Source: Purshia tridentata
Lineage: Eukaryota; Streptophyta; Magnoliopsida; Rosales; Rosaceae
Direction: 5' to 3'
DNA length: 63,913 bases
Assembly: GCA_003254885.1 (NCBI GenBank)
Contig: QANT01002841.1
Span: 1-63,913, forward strand
Made by a program: the position numbers and the translations under genes. The notes beneath the pieces were generated by a model that saw only the letters and a list, made by a program, of their open reading frames with translations, searched no databases and was not told the DNA's origin. This document shows, piece after piece, positions 49,465 to 61,922 of the stretch; position 1 is the first letter of the stretch, and the number at the start of each line of letters is the position of its first letter.

Positions 49465-50612
49465 TTATCTTCTTTCTAGCTTTGGCATAGAGGCCTTTGG
49501 CAGGTGTTTTGGTGTGAATAGGAAGGATTATCGTTGTTATGTTTCAGCTAAGTAGCCTAGCTTTTTATATTTATCTTCCACTCCTCCACCCCAATAATCT
49601 TTGAAGCAGCAGCATGTGTTAGCGGTTTCGCCTTCGATAGCTTGCTTGAGTTATGAGCTATGAACCTGAGCCCTCCACCTTAGCTGGCTTCTTTAATTTT
49701 GTAAATATGTGTGTTGTTGTATGTGGATCCGTGGAACTTGTTTCCGTTTGTAATTAAAGGATTATGAAGACTATTTTATATATGTTCACTAAATTTTATG
49801 TGATAGAATTTTGACCTGCAGGGTGGTTCTGTACACAACCCACCGGGCAAGGCATATATGTCTCGTTTATTTATGTGCCCTTAAAGTCATAAAAACTTTA
49901 AAAGCGCCTCAACTTATAAACTCATTTGACCTTCACAATGGTTCACATTTTTGGGTTTAGCGTTTATTCACATTTGGGCCCGGGTTGCGGTCTGTGTTGA
50001 TTGGACTGAGCCCTTTAAAACAAAACCCAATACGATGTCAAGAACCCTGCTAGAACCTCGTTGGGTCCAAACTAGAGAACCAGCAAAGTTGTGGCCTTTC
50101 ACTGTTTCACGGGGTGGTTCTTTTTTTTCTTTTTCTTTTTACTTTTTCAGGGGATTGAGAGTATAATGATATGTAAAAAGGTGTATTTTGATGAAATGGG
50201 GATAGATGTAAACTTGTAAATCATGCATGACCATATGAAAATTAGGCAGGAGCGACATTTGGTTTAACTAATTATTCAGTACTGGCCCGCGAGCTCCACT
50301 AAAACACACGAATTTGCTCTACAGCTACTGCTTTTCGGCTGCTGGACGGACCATAGTTACATATATACGTCCAACCAAACCAACTTGTTGGCACCTTTCA
50401 GGTTTCAACCAACAACCCAGCAAGCTAGCTGTTATGCCTGGCTTTCGTTTCTTTAAATTGCAGCGATGGATATCTAAATTAATTATCCAATAATATTAAT
50501 TTTCAATTGCTAAAATCTTTAAATAAATTTATCATTTCTCTACAAAGCTGTATATATGCATTGCAGTCGTTCAAATTAATGAAAGAACCCATTGACGGTA
50601 CGTAGCAGAATG

Positions 50613-50700
50613 ATATTGGTGGATATTCGCAGAATGGGAAGGTTCTATATATTGTGATTTGTGCATCAGTGCATGCATGATTGTCAGTATCCACCAATAT
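50613..50700. repeat. 13-bp perfect inverted repeat with a 62-nt spacer
   Basis: ATATTGGTGGATA at 50613-50625 pairs exactly with TATCCACCAATAT at 50688-50700. Pairing does not extend inward or outward. The spacer contains GCATGCATG words. Confidence 0.75.
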
Positions 50701-53700
50701 TAGATGCATGCATGAATGCATACATATATAATATTTAAGATTAGGCCGGATATTATGATTAATTAAGGGCAAAAGTGCATTGGATGCTTTTGTCATCTTG
50801 TGGTGCTTTTACATATTTTAAGATCACGTGCCTATATAGTATTAATTTAGCTTTAAAGGGTCTTCCCCATCGAACGTCTTCATTGACTGGTTCTGATCGA
50901 TTGCATGTAATGGGGAATGTACGAACCCTTTAATATATATATATTTTTTGTTGATTGGATTTGGCCAATTTGCCAATTTGACAATTCTATCATCTGCGGA
51001 TTTTCTTTATTTTGAACCCTGCACTATGCAGAAACCAGAATATATATTAAGATCGAATAGGATTCCATCCTATTAATCTATACCCATTACCCAATGAACG
51101 ATGATCAAAAGCAAATCTTGATCGATACACATATATATGTATATAATTCGAAAATTCCTCTAATTAATTCTCAGTTTTTTGAACGCCTATTTTTTTATAT
51201 ATATATACATAACAAAACTTAAAGTGATAACAAAACAAACTTACAAGCAAAAACATATATGTAGGTAGGTATATATATGCATACTTGCAAGCAAAAACAT
51301 ACCTACGTTACTACGTATATGATTAATTGCCTTCACAACGAAGGCAGATCCATTGAAAGAATATTTAAAGGGCAAGTAAGTAACCCTAGTTTAAGATCGA
51401 GGCGAGGATTGAGAAAGGTGAGACGACAGCACTATATATATTATATCTTACTTTTTACTCTGAAAATCTCACTATGTTTCACATGCATGTGCGTGCGTAG
51501 CTAGGAAGCTCTAGTACCTTCTCAATCTGAGAGATACAAGGAAGAGCCTTAAGAGAGAATAAAGTTATGCATGAAAACCACATGGCCGGGTATTTGGCAT
51601 TTTTATACCATTAAGGCTAGCTAGCTTCACTTAATTGACTAATTCCAAATTAAGTTAATATATTATTTACTAGCTAGAGTAAAATAGAGCTATTTAATTT
51701 GGTAAAGTAAGATTATTAGTAGCAGCCAGCAGGTTAAAGACTCTTAGGTTGCTTGTAAAAAAAAATCATACTTAGTTGCTACTGTAAAATCTACAAAATA
51801 AGGCAGGCTAGCCAATGTATTTAGGATCGTACTACGCGTGGGGGACAAGAAAAAAGGGAATCATATAAAATCAATAGTGAGGTTGATCAGTCGACCCCAC
51901 TTGAAGTTAAATTTCTACAGACATCTGTGCTAGTGCTAGTTGTACCTCCTATCTAATGAAAGAAAGCCTCAAATGCCAAACAAAGTAACAACCCCACAAT
52001 TGTGGAAAAAGATCGATCGATGCGCCAACCAAACTATAATTTTGCCAACATGTATTTTTGTATTCTTGAAAAAAGAAAGAAAAGAAAGAATGTGGAAATC
52101 GTGGACTTTTATAAAAATAAAAACAAAAAATTAAATAAAAAATGTTTCGGGACCCCTTTGCAAAAAGCTGAAGTAGACCCTACAGTCTCCGTCCCTACGA
52201 ACCGACTAATATCACTTTTGCTCCCTCTCGCTCTCTCTCTCTCTCTCGAAGAGCTAGTGTACGTAGAAGAATTAAAGAGTCTGGCCAACCAGTTTGTACG
52301 TATTAATTTGTGATTGAAATTAATCACAGCTAGCCACTTTCTCAAACCCCACAAAAAATTAATATAAACAAAAGAAAAAAGAGAGAGAATCATTGCACTC
52401 GACTGAGCAGTAATGTTGTTTAATTGATATAAAATCTTGGAGAATCATGGCTCAAATATTATTGATGCTGATTTGCTGAATGCTGCTGATTGAGCCTTTT
52501 ATTTTCTAATCTACTCCCAGTATATATCCACCTCCAAAAACTTTTCCATATGTGCTCCATCATATAATTGTTTTTGTGTATTATTCATTATTATTATTTG
52601 GATTTTAGCAACGAAAACCTATATTTAGGTAAATTAGTAGATGGGTAGGAATAAGAAAAGAAACAGAAAAATAACAAAATACTCAGAAAGTAACTTCATT
52701 AATTTTGTTGCTTTAAACTGTTATTTAATTAATTTGGCAAAAAAAAAAAAATTGGTTATTTAAGAATTTTATACAAGTTTAGAATATTAATGTAGGGGTA
52801 CGTGGCACTAAACTATTTGTATACAGTAACGATTCCTAGCTTATCAGCTTTTTATATGTGTACAAAACTATTCACAATTAAAGCTGATTTCATCATTCAG
52901 ATTTTCAATAAAAGAACAGATCGATGTGAGAATGTCAATATCGAATTTTCAATATAATTTGTGTACAAAATAATATGCTTAAAATTAAAAGCAGATAATC
53001 TAAAATAATATGCACAAAATAAATGTATCAAAATGTTTATTAAAAAATAAACGAAAAAAGTATGACATATATATAGAAGAGGAGAATATACTTTTGGCAC
53101 CGCATATATATATGGATTCTAAACGCGTGTCAATTAAGTCTCACTCATTCTATACTTAATAAAAGAGGGTACATGTATAATGAGCTTAAGATTAAAGTTT
53201 TTCATTTCAATATCCGTTAAATAAAGAAAAAAAAGCAGAAGATAGATTTAGTGTTGGTAAAAAAAGCATAGCGATTAAAACAAGTAGTAGTAGGTCTCGT
53301 GAATTGAATTAAATTGAAGCAACAGATGGAAGGGTGTCCCCGCCATGTGTGGTGTAACAAAAGCACTTTAATGCGTGGGGATGGATATCAGAAAATGTAA
53401 TTCTAGAGTAGTCTATATAGCTTTAGCCTTGTATCCAAGTGTGTCTCTAGCTCTTTGACTCTAATTCCACTTTTTAGTTTTTACCAGATTTTTTAGCTCT
53501 GGGTTTCTTTTTCTTCTGTGATGTTCCTATCTCGTAGAGGGACCACATTATCATTTCAAAAACACCATGCATGGACATTTACAGAACCTAGTAAACACTC
53601 GCTAAACTTTTACTCTCCAACAACAATAATTGAGCTCACTTTGATGTTTATGGTAAATTTCATTATCATCTCCAACACCTTTTACTTTGTATATATTGCA

Positions 53701-53716
53701 TTAACAATCTGCTATA

Positions 53717-53720
<4 letters not shown>

Positions 53721-53750
<30 letters not shown>
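53721..53750 (+). repeat. (TC)n microsatellite
   Basis: Fifteen TC units in intergenic DNA. Confidence 0.95.
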
Positions 53751-53754
<4 letters not shown>

Positions 53755-54053
53755 AGTATTTTAATTTCTAAGTTTATGATTGTGAGGAATAATTGCCAGG
53801 TCCATATAAATTTAACATGGCAAAAATACACAAGTTGCTGGGTTAAAAATAGAAATTAGCTAGCTCTAGCCTCTAGCCTCTAGGTACGTAGCTACCCTTG
53901 TAAATAATAATGTAAATCACAAAGAGGGATATCATTGTAAGATCAAAAGATGGAGATGGGCATCAGATTTGTGTCTTTCTCATCCATCACTCTTCTTCTT
54001 TTTTTTGTTAAGTTACTTTATTGTAGTAATGGAGCTATATAGCCTATAGCTAG

Positions 54054-54600
54054 TAGGGGTGGGCATCAACCCGCCCACCACCATTTACCGCCCGAACCGC
54101 CACCCATTTAGTCTTCACCCGATCCACCCAATAGTCGACGGCTCAGATTTGAGTTTCCTCCTTCACCGCCCATCACCACCCGTTTAACCGATTATGCAAT
54201 ATAGGAAATATGATGGATGTATTTTACAAGAGTCAAGAGCTAGTAAAATTATCATATATTTACATAATTACTTTATTCATCACTTTCCTTACTTATATTC
54301 TTTAAGAAATATTATTTCCATACTTTGGAGAAAAGATAAGTCCTTCTTTATGAATGAAATGAGGGTCATTAACATTATCCTAAGTATATACATAAATAAT
54401 TTGCTTCAATTTTGGGAGGTTGGCATGCATATAAACTCACCCTCACCTTCTTTAATTTCCACTATTCCTAAACGGCTCACCCGCTACCGACCCGCTCCAA
54501 CCCGCTCCCCGATTAACTTGCAACCGCCCCGCCCATTGACTATGTGGGTGGTGGCGGGTTGAGCTCCCACCCGACCCACCCCGCCCAGCGCCCACCCCTA
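54054..54600. mobile_element. Non-autonomous hAT-like element with 8-bp target-site duplication
   Basis: The element is 547 bp. Its ends TAGGGGTGGGC (54054-54064) and GCCCACCCCTA (54590-54600) are perfect 11-bp inverted repeats, and it is flanked by identical octamers ATAGCTAG at 54046-54053 and 54601-54608. TAGGGGTGGGC ends with 8-bp duplications are hallmarks of plant hAT elements. The subterminal regions are rich in CCCGCC/ACCCG words; the middle is AT-rich with no transposase frame, so it must depend on an enzyme elsewhere. Confidence 0.93.
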
Positions 54601-56790
54601 ATAGCTAGCGCTGTCTAATGTGTAATGTTCTACTACCCTCCATAGCTACCTCTCAATCTCATGCACACTTGTCTTATGATGGAAGTGAATAAAGTAAGAG
54701 AAATATTTAAAAAAGTTAAAAAAGTTATGTATTCACTCTCTATATCAGAAAGCATGAAAATAAGACGTCAACATAAGCCAATGAGATTATTTGGTGTGCT
54801 CTCTTTAATTTGTTTTTTCCAACATTTTTTACATTATATCGCGAGAGCCGCCACCCCCACCAAAGTTTTCTTTTTCTTTTTCATGTCTCAGACACTCAAA
54901 ACAGTACTTCTACTGCACAATTTATTTTAACTGCCATTTGGTGCCCACCTTAAACAGTACCATTATTGCCTTGCAATAGATATATATATGCAACTTCAAC
55001 ACCTATTGTACAAGTTTCTTGGAGCTAGCTAGCTACAGCTTCCATGAGACCCTTTGTTTCATTTACCAAATTAAATTTAAAGAAATGGATCATCAAAAAT
55101 ATTGCCAAAAGGAAACATGAGTCTCTGCAGTATTCTGCCTTTCCAATCAATTAATTAATGGATCTGCTGATATTTAATTAATGACCAGAAGATCGAGCTA
55201 CTTTCCCAGCAAATTAAATTTTATGATCGGATTCAGTTCTTGATTAATTGTTGAGTCCAATACGAACATGATCTCTATTCCACAATTGGGCACCAGTCTA
55301 TAGGAATTGAACAAAGTCAAAAAGAATAAAATTATCATCGAAAATATTATTTGTACATAAATTAAAGCATCAAGGTTACTGTATGTGCTTAATTAAGTAA
55401 TCATATAACGTTACTATTGTAAATTAATAATCTAGAGTTCTCTGATCTCTACATATACTCTATAATAGTAGTACTAGAAGCATCTAGGAATATTTGGGGC
55501 CACTAAACAATGAAAATAGAAACATTGAACCAAGTCACCAACTTTAATGAAAATGTCTAACAATAGACATCTCATGTTGTGAATTATTGAAGAAATAAAT
55601 TTTGTTTAACTGTCCTTATAAATGTTGATTATTAACAACTCTATATATATATATGGTTCATGAGATTTGACTTTATTTTTTACTTTTATAAAAGAGATCG
55701 AGATTGAGCATCACTATTAAATAAAATGATCATTGATAATATAACGATATATTTATTCAAGCACATTCAAGTGCAAATATATTTTACCGGGTTCAACATA
55801 TTAAAAGGCATCCAATTTAAACAAGAATAACAATTTGGACTTAATTATTATCCTATTGAAAATACAAGAGTAAATATATTGCCAAAATTATAAGAATATA
55901 GCAAAAAAAAAAATTCATAAAAATACAGGGGGATTAGAAGTGTCATTTCACCTTATATAAAATGAAAATAAATCCACAATACTAATAACTAGTCTGATCT
56001 GATGAATCCAAATGCCAACCCATCAGAAAATATTCGTACATGACGGAACTGCCCTTGATCTAATACTCTATATACCACCTCCATCCCTGAGATTCCTCAG
56101 GTGCCACTTGTTGCTTTGCTTATCATTAAATTTAAAAGGTCCCACTTGTCAGAATTAACAACTGTACTAATATAAAACGGTTAAATCTGGTACTGGCGGT
56201 GAAAGAGAGGTACAAAAAAGTGCAAAAAGAAAAACAAAAAAACTAGAAAGACTGGTTAAATTAAAATTTTATAATATTTATGGTGTCTGCTCTGCTGACC
56301 AGCTGGAATTGGACGGTTGGGGAAATTTCGTCTGCACCTCACATGCTTAATCCCTTCTCCCCCCAACTAACTCCATCACTTGAGAGAGAGTTGGAGGAGA
56401 TTCCAAAGTCTTTTACTTTTAAGTTTTTAACCCTTCATTTTTAAAATCTTATTTTTTATTTTTCATATTTGCTTTCATTTTCTTCTTTGTTACCTTTTCC
56501 TTCTATAAAATGGCCTCTTCAGACCATCATAAACCTCTTCCTCTTCCCTTCTCTTCCCCTTATATAGTTTTATAGATCTTAGGCTATAGCTCTTCTGGGG
56601 GCTGAGGCTCTGTTGGTTTTTGGTTTCAGAAGATTCAGGCTGATTTGATTTTGTTCTCTGGGTTTCTGGGTCTTCTTTGGGGTTTTGATCGCTGGGATTT
56701 TGTCGTTGAATCTCGGGTCTTGTTTTTCTTTACCCAGAAGTTAGAACGTACCCACCATATATATCCAACTACTCCTTTGATTTTGTGTTG

Positions 56791-56841
56791 ATGCTGACAA
56801 TCTTGTTCTTGATGTTTGAGATTGATGTCTCCGGTTCTTAG
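56791..56841 (+). CDS. uORF1 in the bZIP leader (16 aa)
   Basis: ATG 56791 to TAG 56841, peptide MLTILFLMFEIDVSGS. Its 3' end overlaps the first 17 bases of the sucrose-control uORF in a different frame (+1), so a ribosome that translates it passes the next ATG. Confidence 0.65.
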   Translation: MLTILFLMFEIDVSGS

Positions 56842-56950
56842 TGAAATCCTCCGTTCCGGGTTTATGGTAGATTCCTCCCTCAGGCGCAGGACCCATTTAG
56901 TTCAGTCTTTCTCGGTTGTCTTCCTCTACTGGTTTTATGTTTTTTCATAA
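56825..56950 (+). CDS. Conserved sucrose-control peptide uORF (CPuORF of S1 bZIP)
   Basis: ATG 56825 to TAA 56950 encodes 41 residues. It begins MSPVLSEILRSGFMVDSSL, contains RRRTHLVQSFSVVFLYW and ends FYVFS, which agrees with the peptide of uORF2 in AtbZIP11 as I recall it. In that family the nascent peptide stalls the ribosome when sucrose is high and represses translation of the bZIP downstream. It ends 183 bases upstream of the main start codon. The internal in-frame ATG (Met14), also present in the Arabidopsis gene, is retained. That the system works here is inferred from conservation. Confidence 0.95.
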   Translation: MSPVLSEILRSGFMVDSSLRRRTHLVQSFSVVFLYWFYVFS

Positions 56951-56981
56951 ATCAGCTTCCACCTCTGCCTCACTTATCTAG
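56937..56981 (+). CDS. uORF3 in the bZIP leader (14 aa)
   Basis: ATG 56937 to TAG 56981, overlapping the last 14 bases of the sucrose-control uORF in another frame. Arabidopsis bZIP11 likewise carries several overlapping uORFs. Confidence 0.55.
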   Translation: MFFHKSASTSASLI

Positions 56982-57133
56982 CTATAATAATTATATTCTG
57001 AATTATTATTATTATTAAGTATTTGGGTCCTGACTCCTGCGTCTTCTAAGTCCCCTAAGTTTCTAAGCATCTGAATCTTAATATTTAGGCCTTTTTCTTT
57101 CTGGGCTTGCAATTAGTTCAGTATATATATAGT

Positions 57134-57622
57134 ATGGCTTCCTCTAGTGGGAACTCCTCTGGTTCCACTCAGCTTCTTCAGAACTCTGGGTCTGAAGAAG
57201 ACTTGCAGAATCTGATGGACCAAAGAAAGAGGAAGAGAATGCAATCGAACCGCGAATCGGCTCGGCGGTCCCGGATGCGAAAGCAGCAGCACCTGGACGA
57301 TCTGACTGCCCAAGTGGCACAGCTGAGGAAGGAGAATAATGAAATCTTGAGGAGCATAAACATCACCACCCAGCAGCACATGAATGTTGAGGCAGAGAAC
57401 TCAGTTCTCAAGGCCCAGATGGTGGAGCTCAGCCAAAGACTGGAGTCTCTCACTGACATCCTCAATTACATCAACACCACCAATGTTGGGGTCTTTGAAA
57501 CACCTGATCAATCTGTTACTACCAGTAATCTAATTCATGATCATAGTTTCACGAACCCATGGAATAATTTGCTCCATCAGAATCAACCCATCATGGCCAC
57601 TGCAGAAATGCTTCAGTACTAG
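57134..57622 (+). CDS. BZIP11: S1-class bZIP transcription factor (bZIP11/2/44-like)
   Basis: A single exon of 162 residues, as usual for the intronless S1 group. After a Ser-rich start (MASSSGNSSGS) comes LMDQRKRKRMQSNRESARRSRMRKQQHLDDL, with the invariant N-x7-R of the basic region (NRESARRSR), then a leucine zipper with many heptads (LTAQVAQLRKENNEILRSI, AENSVLKAQMVELSQRLESL). The tail NPWNNLLHQNQPIMA is seen in this group. S1 bZIPs pair with group C bZIPs and reprogramme amino-acid and sugar metabolism under low energy; SnRK1 is the usual upstream kinase. ATG 57134 is chosen over an in-frame ATG at 57107 because the family starts MASSSG. Expression is expected to be repressed by sucrose through the leader uORFs. 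Confidence 0.96.
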   Translation: MASSSGNSSGSTQLLQNSGSEEDLQNLMDQRKRKRMQSNRESARRSRMRKQQHLDDLTAQVAQLRKENNEILRSINITTQQHMNVEAENSVLKAQMVELSQRLESLTDILNYINTTNVGVFETPDQSVTTSNLIHDHSFTNPWNNLLHQNQPIMATAEMLQY

Positions 57623-57630
57623 CTAATTAA

Positions 57631-57655
57631 TCATCATCATCATCATCATCATCAT
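57631..57655 (+). repeat. (ATC)n microsatellite in bZIP 3' UTR
   Basis: Eight ATC units beginning eight bases past the bZIP stop codon. Confidence 0.95.
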
Positions 57656-58804
57656 GTCCATGGGCTAAACTCAAAGTCTGTGACAGCTGGTCAAGTGCTT
57701 GTTGTCTTGTTCTTGTATTGGTGGTGTTTGTGTCACGGTTTTGGTTCTCAATGAGTGGAGAGGAAAGAACCTCTTTTATTTTGTTTGTAATGAGATTAAT
57801 ATATAGATATAGTTTTATATATATATCAGGCGCGTAAGGTGAAGCAATATGAGCTGTGATGATCTGATGGAAAGGTGCCAATGGAGGGGGACCCACATAA
57901 GCGGGTTCTTCGTTTGTATATGGAATGGATCATTATTATGGGTATGGTTTGAAGGGCTATATTAGTATGTATGTTTCAATATTTATTTCCGTGATTTCTC
58001 ACTTTATTAGTATTTTGCTTTTCTCTCTCTCTCTCTCTATGATTTTTTTGTTTGTTAGGTTTGAACTTATACTTTTTGACTTATATATTAATTTCTCAAC
58101 AAAAGGTTTATATGACTACATATCTAAATGTGAGGCTCACAACTAAAGAGTTTTTGGTTGCTTTCAAGGAGTTCTATGCTATATATTAAAGACAAGTATT
58201 GATTGCCAACTTTTTACTCGATATTGGTTTGTCCAACTTTGCTTTATATATTTTAGGAAGATGATATTGGCTCTTTCTTTACCTGTTTGTATTAGAAATT
58301 CCAAGAGGTATTTGTACTTATTTATTTTATTATCAAAATTTAACTCATTAAAAATAACTATTAGAATTTTGATACGCGATTTAATTGAAAATCAAGCAAT
58401 GTCAAACAAGTAGAAAATCCATTTTCATAGTTGGAGAGCACTGAGTCACAACATTAATTTGACTCTCGCCTTGTCTTAATTATAAATAAAAAAACCTATA
58501 TACAATCAATCTATGTGTACTTATTCTTATAAGAAAATCGATCTATTTGCATTATATTTTTTGAATTTTCTAAACCTTAACATCATATTCTAGTACTACT
58601 GTTGATAACCCACAAACTTAAGAAATATGTGCATGGGTCAAGTCAATGCTATTATAATTTGAATCCACTACCATTTGTATAAATATTGATGGCGCTGATG
58701 AATTAAAATAGTTAAAGATTCTAGATATATAATTTTATAAGTTATGTAATAATCTTTGTTTGTACAAAGTTCGAGTTTACGTTGAGAATGCATAAAAAAT
58801 ATAT

Positions 58805-58985
58805 AAATAAAGTCAGGATCCAACAATAATGTTTAAACCGATGAAATCATGTAAATAAAACTCCAAACAAACCCTTCACCCTTAAGAAAAAAAATAAATA
58901 AAGTCAGGATCCAACAATAATGTTTAAACTGATGAAATCATGTAAATAAAACTCCAAACAAACCCTTCACCCTTAAGAAAAAAAA
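58805..58985. repeat. 91-bp tandem duplication, nearly identical copies
   Basis: AGTCAGGATCCAACAATAAT occurs at 58811 and again at 58902. The copies, including the trailing CCCTTCACCCTTAAGAAAA, differ at about one base (AAACC versus AAACT), so the event is recent. Confidence 0.95.
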
Positions 58986-60891
58986 AAAACAAAAAAACAA
59001 AAAAAACAAAAAAAAAAGTGAAAAATCTAGACCTGCCCCCACAGGGCCACGTTCCCTTCCTTAAGGCAACAAGAAAGAGATAGCTTGCTTCATATCAAAT
59101 TGAGTTGGTATGTCGATCAAAAAGTTTTTCTTTTTTTCTTCTGCCCCTCATTGGTGTGGACATGAATTTTCTAGAACGTTTTTTTTTTTGGTCAATCATC
59201 AAATTCATAATGGACATTCAAATACCCTCTAGTGCAGTATACAAAAAAAAAAATTATTTTCCTTTTTTTTTAACACTTCCTTGGGTAGGTCTATTAAACA
59301 TGTAGGGGCACTTCCAAGAAGGAAATCATTAAAAAGATTTTAAGTTATATTTTAAAAAGGGCATATGAGCAGAAGTCAGTGTCTGCATAATTAAGAAATA
59401 AGAAACCCCATATAGCCCATTCCAATTTACAGTCTGATATTACTGGATGCTCTGTTTTTTTATGATAAGTTAAACTAATATATCATAATCATATATTTAT
59501 ATATAATTAGCATGAGCAAGACAAAGGAGGAAAATATTAATAAGTTATCCCTTAATTTCTTTGTATCTATCTACCTCTTTCCCCTGTTTCGATTGTTGCG
59601 CCAAGTGCTGGCTCCAAATTCCAATCTGACCAATGATTTTTGGGTTAAGGTTCAATGTATTTTGATTGATGAGGTTAAAAGATTTCCACCATTTGATTGC
59701 ACGTTAGTAATGTTGCAACTTGCAACCACCCAATACAACAAATGGGGGGTGGTTTGGTTCTCTTTTTCATTTTTAATTTGTTCCCCCACCTTGAAATGTG
59801 ACTGATTGGAGAGCAGAATAACAATGATAAAATAGAGGGATCAATTTAGTGCCTGCAAGGTAAAGTACAGTGTGATCCAATTTAGTGCATGAAAAAAAAA
59901 AAGTGTTTAAATGAGATTTTTACTCCTAATTTTAATAATCAGTAAAATAAATAACAAGAAAACTACAGGAAGGGGCTTCCCTTTTTCGATTTAACGAAGG
60001 ATAAATCGGTAGTTATTAAATTTTTAAAGCTCTCAGTAATTAGATAATATTTTTTTAGAGGTGACAATCGGTTTATACGTATTTACTATTTAGGTCGTAT
60101 CATCTTGGATACGTACGTGTTGAATATCATTTTAAAATGATAACTTATTTTTCAACCCATGAGCGAACGGACATATATAATATGATCACTCTTTTCTGTA
60201 ATCTCAAAAGCTAATGATGCTAAAAATAAATATAATCCAAGGCAAGACAGTACTGCAATTTACTTAACATATCAAGGGTGGGCATGTAAGAAATAACATT
60301 TTTAAAAAATGAATGTTATGGAAAACCGGGTAACCATGGCCAATTATCAAAACCTAATTAATAAAAAGGAGGGGAGGAAGTGGGTTAATTAGGTTAGCAG
60401 TAGTATCTTTATTAATAATGGAATATCTAAAAGAGGAAGCAAAAGATGATGAAATCAATTGTCACGGGTTTCTGTGTTTGTATTTAATTTGAATGCTAAA
60501 TATAACAAGTTTGTAATTATTAAAGATTTAACATCGTAGCCAGGAGATGATGAAAGCATGTTAGCAGCAATTAATTAAAAGGCACGCAGTGAGTTGAGAA
60601 AATGTTGTCGATCATTTTCTCTAGCTTAGACTTTTGGTTTCAGTGGGGAGGTAGCTAAGCTAGCTAGTAATTAATAACAATTATAATTATAATGCATGGC
60701 TTTATGTTTTGAGCAAAGGTTGAAACTGAAAGAGAGTGTTTTGGATGATTGGATCGTTGTATCCATTAAAAAAGGAGTAGATTACAAAAAGAAACATGCA
60801 AAGGAAAGACTGTTTCTAATGCCATATATTCTAATATTGTGCTACAGAGTCTGATGACATGCATGCAATTATAATATTAAGCATATATAAT

Positions 60892-60893
<2 letters not shown>

Positions 60894-60929
<36 letters not shown>
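60894..60929 (+). repeat. (GA)n microsatellite
   Basis: About 17 GA units in intergenic DNA. Confidence 0.95.
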
Positions 60930-60931
<2 letters not shown>

Positions 60932-61922
60932 TATGCTGGAGAATCATCCAATCATATGACAAAGCTTCCCTACCATACATGATACATGCATACTTTCTTT
61001 GTGTCATACATACCAAAATGGGTGAATTCGTTGATTTAATAGTGACAAAAGCATCCACACCGTACGAAACTCCGTATGGTAACAAAATCCGTAAAATAAA
61101 TTTTCTATACTTTTCATTCATTCAATCTTTTGGGGCATTAATTTACGTTGATGACAAAGACATTGGACCCCCTCAATGAACGTAAGATGACCAAACACTG
61201 ATTTTATTAGTTTTCGAGTTTATGATTTTGAAAGGCAACAGAGTATGATGCAGGACTAAAATGACATGCCCACCTAATTGGTTAAAAATAGTCTAAAACA
61301 CTAAAAGAAAGCCCAAACACCTTTTGTTATATTGTTTTTTATTTTAGGGCAATGTTGGTTATGTTTACATCATTTAAGTCATCGACACTGTATGTAGTGT
61401 TATCCTATCTAGAAACATCGCTTAAGTTGGAATTTCATCCCACATAAAATTTGCATTAATAGTTTTATAATCTCTTTCCAATATCGTGCACGATATTTGT
61501 TTGGGGAAGGGACGACATTATACACTTCACCACCCACTTAGCAAATAGCAACATTTAAAAGCGCACCGTCTTTTTCTCTTCTTCATATGGGTATGGATGC
61601 GCCTCAACAGAGAAAATTCCCAGTATCATCTCTGCCATGAGGCCCACCCCACCTCACTTCTTCATAAATTTAGCATTGAAAAACCAAAAAACACTCTTGG
61701 CCCAAAAGAAAAACCAAAAAACACTAAAACTAGTTCACAATGAAAGAAGCAAACAACATCTGAATGAGAATTCGGCTACAACACAAGCCCTATTGATCCA
61801 ATTAAAACATTTACACAAGGTTATTTGAATAGAAAGTATTTCTGCTAACAAGTTTCTCATACAACAAAACCCAAACAGATGGAAAGACATTCATCTTTTC
61901 TCCTATGCCTTCTGTTCACTTA

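Larger units (their letters stand above)
49465..56790. other. 7.3-kb intergenic region rich in repeats
   Basis: After the MAP-kinase 3' UTR the DNA is AT-rich. It holds a short inverted repeat (50613-50700), CT tracts (about 52229-52246 and 53721-53750) and a hAT-like element (54054-54600). From ~56200 it becomes the promoter and leader of the bZIP gene, pyrimidine-rich at 56460-56560. I see no protein-coding gene. Confidence 0.5.
57623..61922. other. bZIP 3' UTR and 4-kb intergenic DNA
   Basis: Starts with the bZIP 3' UTR (an ATC trinucleotide tract at 57631-57655). The rest is AT-rich, with a 91-bp tandem duplication (58805-58985), A-rich DNA at 58978-59018 and a GA tract at 60894-60929. 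Open frames of 66-106 codons resemble no family. The TIC20-I 3' UTR lies at the right edge. Confidence 0.5.

Noticed and set aside
50613..50700. miRNA precursor
   Set aside because: Only 13 bp pair, too short for a plant miRNA duplex, and no known mature miRNA sequence is visible.
59512..59805. 97-codon + strand frame
   Set aside because: Hydrophobic low-complexity translation of T-rich DNA, with no similarity that I recognise.
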